Source: Croceimicrobium sp965658275 (GTDB taxonomy: Bacteria; Bacteroidota; Bacteroidia; Flavobacteriales; Schleiferiaceae). From it: DNA of 64,000 nt. The position numbers and the translations under genes were made by a program. Below, in pieces: positions 1-8,099 of the stretch. The DNA is taken from contig CBFHRN010000002.1 in the NCBI GenBank assembly GCA_965658275.1, positions 49,753 through 113,752 of the forward strand, given 5' to 3'. Position 1 is the stretch's first letter, and the number at the start of each line of letters is the position of its first letter. A model generated the notes under the pieces. The model saw only the letters and a program-made list of their open reading frames with translations. It had not been told where the DNA came from and made no database searches.

Positions 1-561
1 AAAATTATTTCGCAACCCATCAAGGGAACCGCTGCTCGACATGCGAATCAAGAGGCTGATAGTCGCGCCAAAGCAGAACTTTGGAAGTCGGAAAAAGAAA
101 GGGCCGAAAATGTGATGATTGTTGATTTAGTTCGAAATGATCTATCGCGAACAGCCGCCAAGGATAGTGTTAAAGTTGACGAACTCTTCGGACTGTATAG
201 CTTTAATGCCGTTCATCAAATGATAAGCACGGTAAGCAGTGAACTAGACACTAAAAAATACCATTGGCTAGATGCTATACGGCACTCTTTCCCTATGGGA
301 AGTATGACTGGGGCACCTAAATACAGTGCCATGAAACTCATCGATCAACATGAGCATTTTAATCGAGGTCTGTACTCTGGCTCCATTGGCTATATAGATC
401 CCCAAGGAAATTTTGATTTCAGTGTTATCATCCGAACTTTATTGTATCACGCTCAAAAGGAATGCTCACGCGTAGCCGTAGGAAGTGCCATTACCATCCA
501 CTGCAATCCCGAAGCTGAATACGAAGAGTGCTTATTGAAAGCTGAAAAGCTCATTGGCTAA
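1..561 (+). CDS. pabB: Aminodeoxychorismate synthase component I, C-terminal part (partial)
   Basis: Chorismate-binding enzyme of folate synthesis; PabB uses glutamine-derived ammonia to make 4-amino-4-deoxychorismate. The frame is open from the first base of the window, so the N-terminus lies outside; 186 residues are visible. Near the left edge it reads QPIKGTAAR. The PIKGT lysine is the covalent catalytic residue of PabB, whereas TrpE has alanine there, which favours PabB over anthranilate synthase. Further family blocks follow: VDLVRNDLSR, SMTGAPKYSAM and GLYSGSIGYIDPQGNFDFSV, with IRTL after them. The first ATG in the window (112) is internal and not a start. tilS begins 15 bp downstream. 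Confidence 0.9.
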   Translation, partial: KIISQPIKGTAARHANQEADSRAKAELWKSEKERAENVMIVDLVRNDLSRTAAKDSVKVDELFGLYSFNAVHQMISTVSSELDTKKYHWLDAIRHSFPMGSMTGAPKYSAMKLIDQHEHFNRGLYSGSIGYIDPQGNFDFSVIIRTLLYHAQKECSRVAVGSAITIHCNPEAEYEECLLKAEKLIG

Positions 562-564
562 GAT

Positions 565-572
565 TATCTTTG
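565..572 (+). promoter_or_regulatory. Bacteroidota -7 promoter box for tilS
   Basis: TATCTTTG matches the Bacteroidota -7 consensus TAnnTTTG exactly. Only four bases (CAGC) separate it from the tilS ATG at 577, so transcription would begin at or next to the start codon and give a leaderless message. No convincing -33 TTG is seen, as this region is the end of pabB. Confidence 0.6.
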
Positions 573-576
573 CAGC

Positions 577-1908
577 ATGCATTCTTTGCTCCTCCAAAAA
601 TTTCAAACTTGGAATATTGATTCTCGAGACCGACTGCTAATCGCCTTTAGCGGAGGATTAGATAGTAGAGTATTACTGGAATTGGTTTTAGAACTAGGCT
701 TTCAGGTCGCCATTGCTCATTGCAATTTCAAGTTGAGGGGAGCCGACTCTGATATGGACGAACAGTTTTGCCGTGATCTATCTGTAAGCAAAGGAATCGA
801 AGGGCACTTCACAGCATTCGACACCAAATATTACGCAGAAGAAAAAGGTCTTTCCACCCAAATGGCAGCGAGAGAACTACGCTATGAGTTCTTCGAAAAA
901 CTTCAAAAAGAGCTGGACTACAAAGCGGTATTAACCGCCCATCATGCGGATGATCAAATCGAAACAATGCTCTTTAAATTAGCGAGAGGAACTGCGCTGG
1001 ACGGCGTTTCTGGAATTCCTAATAGCCGAGGTATTTTTAAACGCCCCTTGCTCGGTGTGTATCGTAAAGAACTTGAATCCTACGCAAAGGAACATCAATT
1101 GACTTGGCGGGAGGATGAATCCAATCAAGAAGACAAATACTTAAGAAACGCCTATCGACTGCAGCTCATTCCAGCTTGGGAAAGGATCCAAAGTGACTTT
1201 AAAGAAAAGGCTCTTAAAAGTGGGGAGCTACTTAAGGAGCAAAATGCGAGTCTTAAAGCCTTACTCAGCGAAAAGTTGGATCAGCATCTAAAAAAAGAAG
1301 GGGAAGAAGAACATTTGCACTACCAAGACCTTTTTAAACAGGCCTACTGGTTTCAACTCATCTACTTTTGGTTAGAGGGGAAAGGAAATTGGGACTGGTC
1401 GGCCGTTCGAAATTTAGCCTTCACGAAAAAAGGCCGATATACACTTACAGAGAATTACATCCTTGCACAAGACAATGGCTTTTTGCGTTTATCGCCTAAA
1501 AAAGAATATAGCCAGGTGGAACAATTTATCCACGCTACAGCCAGGCTGGTTACAGGACCCTCATTTAGTTTAGAAATTAAGAAAATCCCGAGTTCTGAGC
1601 GCCAAATAAAGCCCGCTGCCGAAAATCATTATTTTGATTTCGAAAAGCTCGAATTCCCACTTAAAATCCGCAATTGGCAAGAAGGAGACAAGTTTCAACC
1701 TTTAGGTATGTCAGGAACGAAAAAGGTATCCGACTATTTAATAGATCGTAAAATCCCCCGTCATGCAAAAGCAGAAAAAATGGTTTTAGTGAGCAACGGA
1801 AAGATCATTGCCCTACTCGGCGAGCGTATCGATCATAAATATAGGGTTCAAAATTCCTCGAAAACCATTTACTTTGTGCGGCTTAGTTATACAAACATCA
1901 CCTCATGA
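577..1908 (+). CDS. tilS: tRNA(Ile)-lysidine synthetase TilS
   Basis: Modifies C34 of the CAU-anticodon tRNA-Ile to lysidine using ATP and lysine, so the tRNA reads AUA; essential in most bacteria. The N-terminal PP-loop reads AFSGGLDSRVLLEL (about residues 23-36), the SGGxDS ATP-binding motif. It is followed by AHCNFKLRGADSDMDEQFC, the AHHADDQIETMLFKLARG block and FKRPLLGVYRKEL, all typical of TilS. The C-terminal region (about 350-440) carries the small TilS C domain with RNWQEGDKFQPLGMSGTKKV. The 443-residue length is normal. The start is the ATG just after a TATCTTTG promoter box. The end overlaps dsbD by 4 bp (ATGA). Confidence 0.95.
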   Translation: MHSLLLQKFQTWNIDSRDRLLIAFSGGLDSRVLLELVLELGFQVAIAHCNFKLRGADSDMDEQFCRDLSVSKGIEGHFTAFDTKYYAEEKGLSTQMAARELRYEFFEKLQKELDYKAVLTAHHADDQIETMLFKLARGTALDGVSGIPNSRGIFKRPLLGVYRKELESYAKEHQLTWREDESNQEDKYLRNAYRLQLIPAWERIQSDFKEKALKSGELLKEQNASLKALLSEKLDQHLKKEGEEEHLHYQDLFKQAYWFQLIYFWLEGKGNWDWSAVRNLAFTKKGRYTLTENYILAQDNGFLRLSPKKEYSQVEQFIHATARLVTGPSFSLEIKKIPSSERQIKPAAENHYFDFEKLEFPLKIRNWQEGDKFQPLGMSGTKKVSDYLIDRKIPRHAKAEKMVLVSNGKIIALLGERIDHKYRVQNSSKTIYFVRLSYTNITS

Positions 1909-4067
1909 GATTACTTTCCTCAATTTTTACTCTGCTCCTAACTGCACTCATTAGTCATGCTCAAATTTTAGATCCTGTGGATCTTGAGTTTCAAACCAAG
2001 AAATTGGGTATGGGAGAGTATGAGTTAATTGCCAAGGTTACAATGGACCCGGGTTGGCATGTTTACTCCATCACTACCCCTGACACCTCATTTATTATAG
2101 GCTCAGATTTCACCTTTGAAAAGAATTCGCACTACGAGTTAATAGGTGGGCTAAAAGAGCCTAAACCGCACTGTGAGTACGATGAGAATTTTCAAGAAAA
2201 TCTGTGTTACCATGAAAAGGTAGCATTATTCCGACAACATATTCGCATACGAACGAATCATGAATTCAAAATTCGGGCGGAGTTTACCTACCAAACTTGT
2301 AATGAAGCCACTTGCTTACCTCCTGAGTACATAGAGCATGTTTTTGTTATCAACCCGGGTGTAACGCCTAAAAAAGAAGACAATAAGGTTGCTAGCGGCA
2401 CAGCTGAAACTACCGGCACGGCTGATGTATCAGGCAACAACGAGACCGAACCAGCAGCATCAAACTCGGCTGCAGCTGCAGACATGACGGATGCGTCCAA
2501 TTCTGGAGACTCCACAGAATTAACAGAAAAGCTTGAAATTGACTATTCTGAAACAGAAGTTTCTAGTGAGAGTAAAGCGGACTCTAGTCCTAAAGCAGAT
2601 GAAAGCGAACCTACCGAAAAAGAAGAGGGACGCTCCATGTTGGGTATATTCATCCTAAGTTTCTTAGGCGGTTTTGCAGCTTTGCTTACCCCATGTGTAT
2701 TCCCGATGATTCCTCTAACGGTGAGCTTTTTTACGAAGCAATCTAAAAACCGGGCAAAAGGAATCGCCAACGCCATTATTTACGGAGTTGCTATTATCGT
2801 CCTCTACACTTTATTAGGCCTATTAATAACCATTGGATTTGGTAGTGATGCTTTAAATGCATTCTCAACCAACCCTTATGTAAACTTGGGCTTCTTTGTT
2901 CTTTTGGTTGTTTTTGCCATTAGCTTTTTTGGCGCTTTCGAAATCACTTTACCCAGCTCTTGGGTTAATAAGAGTGATGCCAATGCCGATAAAGGGGGTA
3001 TCGTAGGTATCTTCTTTATGGCCTTTACTTTGGCCCTTGTCTCCTTCTCCTGCACCGGTCCTATCATCGGAACCTTATTGGTTGAAGCAGCCAGCGGTGG
3101 CTTCCAAGGCCCCTTAATTGGAATGTTTGGTTTTAGTTTAGCTCTTGCGCTTCCCTTTGCGCTATTTGCTGCCTTCCCAGGCTGGTTAAACTCTCTTCCC
3201 AAGAGCGGAGGTTGGTTAAATTCAGTAAAGGTGGTTCTTGGTTTTATTGAGCTAGCTTTTGCCTTCAAGTTCCTAAGTACCGCCGACCTCGTGTGGCAGG
3301 CAGGTATTTTAAAACGCGAATGGTTTCTCGCAATCTGGATCGGAATTGGATTCCTGTTAACTCTTTATCTATTGGGTAAATACAGAATGCCGCATGATAG
3401 CCCATCCGATAAAATCTCGGTATTCCGTTTAATGATGGCCGTTGTAACCCTAAGCTTTACGGTATACCTCGTACCTGGTCTTTGGGGTGCCCCATTAAAG
3501 CTAATTAGCGGATTCCCGCCTCCCATGTTTTACAGTGAGTCTCCAAATGGAGTAGGTGGAAGTGCAACCATTATGGCGGCCGAATCGGGTAGCATACCAG
3601 ATGGCGCAGATCCAGAACATTGCCCTCATAACCTCAACTGCTTCCACGACTTTGAAGTGGGAAAAACCTATGCCGAAAAGGTAAACAAACCTATTCTCCT
3701 TGACTTTACCGGTTGGGGCTGTGTAAACTGTCGAAAAATGGAGGAGCAAGTATGGAGTGACCCTCGAGTTATGGAAATTTTAAGGGAAGATGTTGTCCTC
3801 ATCTCACTCTATGTAGATGAGCGTGAAGAGCTTTCGGAAAATGAAAAGTACACCAGTGATCTAACAGGCAAGAAAATTCGAACCGTTGGCAACAAGTGGT
3901 CTGATTTCCAAATTCGTCATTACAAAAGCAACGCCCAACCTCAATACGTAATCATTGGGCATGATTCTATGGAGCCCTTGAACGGCACTACCGCCTATGA
4001 TCCAGACATTCAATTGTATATCGATTGGCTAAATGAAGGTATTGCTAAATTCAAAGCCCTTCCATAA
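1905..4067 (+). CDS. dsbD: Thiol:disulfide interchange protein DsbD
   Basis: Inner-membrane protein that passes electrons from cytoplasmic thioredoxin to periplasmic thiol proteins. A signal peptide (LLTALISHAQ) leads into the N-terminal DsbD alpha domain, which has the redox pair in YQTCNEATCLPP (about residue 130). An acidic Ser/Thr/Glu/Ala-rich linker spans about 155-240. The membrane domain follows with its two active cysteines in LLTPCVFPMIPLTVSFF and SFSCTGPIIGTLL. The C-terminal thioredoxin-like domain has the CxxC in GWGCVNCRKMEEQVW. All three redox modules are intact, so the chain should work. It overlaps tilS by 4 bp and nth by 1 bp (TAATG), indicating one transcript. Confidence 0.95.
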   Translation: MRLLSSIFTLLLTALISHAQILDPVDLEFQTKKLGMGEYELIAKVTMDPGWHVYSITTPDTSFIIGSDFTFEKNSHYELIGGLKEPKPHCEYDENFQENLCYHEKVALFRQHIRIRTNHEFKIRAEFTYQTCNEATCLPPEYIEHVFVINPGVTPKKEDNKVASGTAETTGTADVSGNNETEPAASNSAAAADMTDASNSGDSTELTEKLEIDYSETEVSSESKADSSPKADESEPTEKEEGRSMLGIFILSFLGGFAALLTPCVFPMIPLTVSFFTKQSKNRAKGIANAIIYGVAIIVLYTLLGLLITIGFGSDALNAFSTNPYVNLGFFVLLVVFAISFFGAFEITLPSSWVNKSDANADKGGIVGIFFMAFTLALVSFSCTGPIIGTLLVEAASGGFQGPLIGMFGFSLALALPFALFAAFPGWLNSLPKSGGWLNSVKVVLGFIELAFAFKFLSTADLVWQAGILKREWFLAIWIGIGFLLTLYLLGKYRMPHDSPSDKISVFRLMMAVVTLSFTVYLVPGLWGAPLKLISGFPPPMFYSESPNGVGGSATIMAAESGSIPDGADPEHCPHNLNCFHDFEVGKTYAEKVNKPILLDFTGWGCVNCRKMEEQVWSDPRVMEILREDVVLISLYVDEREELSENEKYTSDLTGKKIRTVGNKWSDFQIRHYKSNAQPQYVIIGHDSMEPLNGTTAYDPDIQLYIDWLNEGIAKFKALP

Positions 4068-4741
4068 TGACCAAATCGGAAAAGGTTAGTTTCCTCATAG
4101 ATTCCTTAGAAGGACTCTATCCGGAAACACCTATTCCACTAGAGCACAAAGATCCTTTTACCTTACTCATAGCAGTATTGTTATCTGCTCAGTGCACGGA
4201 TGAACGGGTTAATAAAATTAGTCCGCTTCTATTTGAACGAGCGGATAACCCTTTTGATATGATGAAGCTTAGCCAGGAAGAAATCCAGGCCATTATTAGG
4301 CCCTGCGGATTAAGCCCTATGAAGTCTAAAGGAATCTATGGTTTATCCCGAATTTTGGTAAATGAATACAAGGGTGAAGTCCCGGCCGATTTCAAAGCAC
4401 TGGAGGCCTTACCTGCCGTTGGACATAAAACAGCCTCTGTTGTGATGAGCCAAGGTTTTGGATACCCCGCCTTTCCGGTAGATACCCATATTCACCGACT
4501 TTTGCACCGCTGGAATATGAGTAATGGCAGGTCGGTAGAGCAAACTGAAAAGGATGCCAAACGATTATTTCCAAAAGAACTTTGGAATAAACTGCACCTA
4601 CAAATTATATTTTACGGTCGCGAATACAGCCCTGCCCGAGGGTGGTCCCTAGAAAAAGACTTCATTTCTCGGCGCATTGGCCGAAAGAGTCTTATTCGAA
4701 AAACCTTTGGAGAAGTGGGAATTTCTTTGATGGAAGATTAA
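4067..4741 (+). CDS. nth: Endonuclease III (Nth), lacking the 4Fe-4S cysteines
   Basis: Base-excision DNA glycosylase/AP lyase for oxidised pyrimidines. The helix-hairpin-helix LPAVGHKTASVV holds the catalytic lysine and PVDTHIHRL the catalytic aspartate. The protein is 224 residues. Classic Nth ends in a Cys-rich loop (C-x6-C-x2-C-x5-C) that binds a 4Fe-4S cluster. Here the matching stretch reads YGREYSPARGWSLEKDF followed by ISRRIGRKS, with no cysteine at all, so the cluster should be absent. From memory, clusterless relatives occur in other flavobacteria. The start overlaps the dsbD stop (TAATG), and the stop shares TTAA at 4738-4741 with the convergent gene. Confidence 0.92.
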   Translation: MTKSEKVSFLIDSLEGLYPETPIPLEHKDPFTLLIAVLLSAQCTDERVNKISPLLFERADNPFDMMKLSQEEIQAIIRPCGLSPMKSKGIYGLSRILVNEYKGEVPADFKALEALPAVGHKTASVVMSQGFGYPAFPVDTHIHRLLHRWNMSNGRSVEQTEKDAKRLFPKELWNKLHLQIIFYGREYSPARGWSLEKDFISRRIGRKSLIRKTFGEVGISLMED

Positions 4742-7700
4742 AAATCGGTGCTCATCGAGACGTAAAAGATTCCCGGTAAAACGATACCATCTTCTATACC
4801 CCAGGCCCAGTCTGCTCGGATGTAATAGCCAAACAAACGACTTCTCAAACCCACACCGGTTCCTAAAATAAGAGGCTCCTTTTGAGAGTCTAATACAATT
4901 TGCCCTCCTGTTCCCAATGGAATCGTACGGGTATTAATTGCGTTTTCCCTTGACCACGGGTGAGGCCCATTCCAAGCAGTGCCTAAGTCGGCAAAACCAA
5001 TTACCATGAGATTATTCAAGAAGTCGTTCCGAATCGGTCGATTGGCCAAATAGGATATAACTGGCCAGCGTAATTCAGAGTTAAGAACCGCAAATTGATT
5101 TCCGTTTCGCACATTTTGAAAGAAGCCCCGCATATTGGTGACTAAAGTTTGAAAGATGTAGTTATTCTCTCTCGCGATAGGAGTACTGGGATCTAAACGT
5201 GGCGAAAATTCATTATCGACACCACCCATTATATGAATTAACTTTTCGGGACCGAAGGAAGTGCCCGCTGCTAGGCGGTTTGCCCAAATCATGTTACGGT
5301 GAAGAATTAAATAATGCCTGGCATCAAAACCAGCGGTATACATACCGGCATTAGACTTAGTTAGGTTTCGATAATACTCGGCAAAAACCTTATAGCGTAA
5401 TCCAGCATATAGGTTTAAACCTATCTTTCGGGTATTATCATAAACATACGCTGATCTAGCAATCGCGTAATCTGTGTAGCGGATAGGATCGTCTATACGA
5501 TTAAAATCAGTAGCTAAACGTATATTCTCGTCCATCCTGTATCCAGCAGACAGATGCAGACCAGCTACAGGATTAAAGGGATAAACCACTTTAAAGTTTA
5601 GCTCGTTATTGATTAGCCTGCGGAAATTATTAAGGGCAATGAATTGGACTTGAGATCGACGGGTAAAGGTGTAGAACTTATCCCATCGGTCCTTGTAATC
5701 TGCCACCCCTACTAAAAACTCGGCATTTGGAGTAAGAGAGGTACCAGGTAATGGCTGAAAAGTGGTGCGAACTCCTGCAACAATGCGATAGTCATGCATT
5801 AAGTCCATAACTCCCACCTTAAAGTTCATGTTGAAGCCTTGATTTAGGATATCACTGCTCACAAAACCCGTAAAAGGCTGATATTGGGGATTATCGAACA
5901 TATTATCGAATCGCACCGTAAAGTTGTCCTGAAAGAAAGAAAGGAAGTAATTTCGAACGGGAGGAACTTCCAATTTATCCGATGCCTCAGCTACCACCTC
6001 GGACAATACATTGGGAAGCAATGGCACCTTTTTCACCTGAGATGAGTCAGAGCTTGGCCTTAAAGCCTCCTGCTTTGCATCAGCATAAAAGCGGTAATTG
6101 TAAATATCTATTGGCAAACGATCACGACGAATACCAGGGTAATATAAAGGTCGGTACTCAAGATTATAGCTCGGCTTCTTGACTACCAGTTCTTCATCTG
6201 GCATCGCCATTACATTGCTCTCCACTTTCATAGGCTTAATACCTATCTCCTCCAAGCTAGGGTACTCATCGACATAAAGTCGGTATCGCCCATCCTGCAA
6301 GTAAACGGTGGCGCGTAAAGCTTCTCGAGGAGCTAAATCTTGGTCCACAATTGAAAAGGGAAGCGCTGATAATTGGTATTCTGAAAAATAATAATCGTAG
6401 TGGGTAATGGTATCGACATAGGCAATGGTCGAATCAACTTTTAACAAATGCTGCCGGCGGCTACCATCGCGCTCCGTAAAAAAGGACAAAACCCCGGGAG
6501 CCATTTCCTTTATTCCAAACTCGTTTACCTTGGGCGAATTGGTCATCCGCCATATGAGCAAACTATCTTGTCCTAATTCACGATTTTCGGTCGCAAAAAG
6601 ATCTAAATCACTAGTGCTAAGTTGCCTGCGGTCGTTAGGAATAAGGCTATCGATTGGGCGATTGGAAGACCATGCAATTCGCCTGGCGTTGTTGAAGAAA
6701 ACAGGGTCTACATCATCGTAAACATCATTCGTAATTGCCCTAATTTTAGTATTTAAGATGGTGTAAACATAAATATCAGATTGACCATTTTTCACCGCTG
6801 AAAACAAGAACTGCTTGCCATCTGGAGAATACTGAAGTGAAACGATTTTATCGAAGCGATAAAAAGGTTTTGTGGTAAGTTCTTTGTTCTCTAATTCATA
6901 AATACTAAACTGGGTGGTTCCCTCCTCCTCGGTAAAAATAGCAAGGCTTTCGCCTGAAGGATGCCAAGCTAACAATGGATAAGAATAGTCCGTGTTTTGA
7001 GCAATTCGATACCCCCCCTTGTAGATTCTCTTTTTCTTTCCCGTTTCCCTATCGTAGAGATAAACCTTGTATCTGGAAAAGCGGCGATCGACATATGCGA
7101 TATAGCGACCATCTTTACTAAGCTTCACATCAGTAATCTCATGGTGCTTCCTTCCTTTTAGGACGGCGGTTTTGTCCTTAAATTTTTCCTTACCTGTATA
7201 GCCATATCTTTCTTGATAAAACTTCAACCAATCATTGGTCATCTCATCCATATCCTTTCCGAGGATATAAACAAAACCACTCTCAATATCTCGATTTACA
7301 ACGGACATGTAAATGATATTTCGAATGACCCTACCACCATAAGTTTCTTTCACGTAATGCCAGAACGAATGGCCCGCATAACGTGCATCAAGCTGAGTGA
7401 GGCTATTGATATGATCGTACTTCCCGCTGAAAAAACCATCCCTCACTTGAACGTCAATGTCTCCATCCCATTCCTTTCCGATGTAGGATACCAACCCTTC
7501 TACATACCAAGCAGGTAGATTTAGCAAGGCCGAATTCGCCAAGCTCTGAGTAAAGCTACCGTAGATAAGATTACTTAAAACCACCTCAGAAAGCCCCATG
7601 CGTAAAGTCCTTTCGAGGTTGGCATAATTACCATCAAAATACACAAAAAGCCGACGTCCGCTAATTCGGGTAACACCCCCCGTATTGTAATCCTCTTCCG

Positions 7701-8040
7701 CCGAGGAATTAACATTGCTCTGCTTTAAGTCGGACAGGTTATTGAAAACCAGAATTTGAATGCGCTCATCAAGAGGTGCATCTAAATAATTCTCGATCCG
7801 TGGTAAATTCTTATGGGTAAGCCTAGCTACGTTCTCCGCTAAAAACTCATTCCCTCGGTAGAAATAAACATCAAAGGCATCAAAGCGGTAAAAGACCCAA
7901 TCAAAGTCGTCGAACTGCACTCTATTCTTCCCATATTCTTGACGAATGCCATAGTAAAACTGGGCCTGCCCCTCAAAAAAGAGGAGCCCCAGTACTACAA
8001 GCCAGAAGCTTTTCAAAAATGCAGAGTATCTGTGCTTCAC
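4738..8040 (-). CDS. Outer-membrane protein: degenerate peptidase MA-like domain, TolB-like propeller, beta-barrel
   Basis: Large (1100 aa) exported protein, often annotated as translocation protein TolB in flavobacteria, but not true TolB. A signal peptide ends near GQAQFYYG. Residues about 30-290 resemble gluzincin peptidase MA domains: PAWYVEGLVSYI matches the conserved P-W-xx-EG-xx-Y block, but the expected HExxH is replaced by MGLSE in TLRMGLSEVVLSN, so it should be inactive. About 300-480 are PD40/TolB propeller repeats (DGRYIAYVDRR, SPDGKQFLFSA, ARRIAWSSNRP). The last third is barrel-like, ends in phenylalanine, and has a BamA-like block GTGVGLRSRLFGYYIRADWA. The start is GTG. The role is unknown; an envelope scaffold is an inference. 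Confidence 0.8.
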   Translation of the reverse strand: MKHRYSAFLKSFWLVVLGLLFFEGQAQFYYGIRQEYGKNRVQFDDFDWVFYRFDAFDVYFYRGNEFLAENVARLTHKNLPRIENYLDAPLDERIQILVFNNLSDLKQSNVNSSAEEDYNTGGVTRISGRRLFVYFDGNYANLERTLRMGLSEVVLSNLIYGSFTQSLANSALLNLPAWYVEGLVSYIGKEWDGDIDVQVRDGFFSGKYDHINSLTQLDARYAGHSFWHYVKETYGGRVIRNIIYMSVVNRDIESGFVYILGKDMDEMTNDWLKFYQERYGYTGKEKFKDKTAVLKGRKHHEITDVKLSKDGRYIAYVDRRFSRYKVYLYDRETGKKKRIYKGGYRIAQNTDYSYPLLAWHPSGESLAIFTEEEGTTQFSIYELENKELTTKPFYRFDKIVSLQYSPDGKQFLFSAVKNGQSDIYVYTILNTKIRAITNDVYDDVDPVFFNNARRIAWSSNRPIDSLIPNDRRQLSTSDLDLFATENRELGQDSLLIWRMTNSPKVNEFGIKEMAPGVLSFFTERDGSRRQHLLKVDSTIAYVDTITHYDYYFSEYQLSALPFSIVDQDLAPREALRATVYLQDGRYRLYVDEYPSLEEIGIKPMKVESNVMAMPDEELVVKKPSYNLEYRPLYYPGIRRDRLPIDIYNYRFYADAKQEALRPSSDSSQVKKVPLLPNVLSEVVAEASDKLEVPPVRNYFLSFFQDNFTVRFDNMFDNPQYQPFTGFVSSDILNQGFNMNFKVGVMDLMHDYRIVAGVRTTFQPLPGTSLTPNAEFLVGVADYKDRWDKFYTFTRRSQVQFIALNNFRRLINNELNFKVVYPFNPVAGLHLSAGYRMDENIRLATDFNRIDDPIRYTDYAIARSAYVYDNTRKIGLNLYAGLRYKVFAEYYRNLTKSNAGMYTAGFDARHYLILHRNMIWANRLAAGTSFGPEKLIHIMGGVDNEFSPRLDPSTPIARENNYIFQTLVTNMRGFFQNVRNGNQFAVLNSELRWPVISYLANRPIRNDFLNNLMVIGFADLGTAWNGPHPWSRENAINTRTIPLGTGGQIVLDSQKEPLILGTGVGLRSRLFGYYIRADWAWGIEDGIVLPGIFYVSMSTDF

Positions 8041-8069
8041 GGTATTTCGATTAGACTCAATATCTTTAA

Positions 8070-8081
8070 CGCATTAATGCG
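8070..8081. promoter_or_regulatory. 12-bp perfect palindrome in a divergent promoter region
   Basis: CGCATTAATGCG is a perfect palindrome in the 59-bp gap between two divergent genes that both encode exported proteins. TATCTTTA, one base off the TAnnTTTG box, lies just before it at 8061-8068. The arrangement would suit a dimeric regulator next to the start of the rightward transcript. No regulator is assigned, and a 12-bp palindrome can occur by chance. Confidence 0.35.
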
Positions 8082-8099
8082 CTAATTATTCACTGCCCT

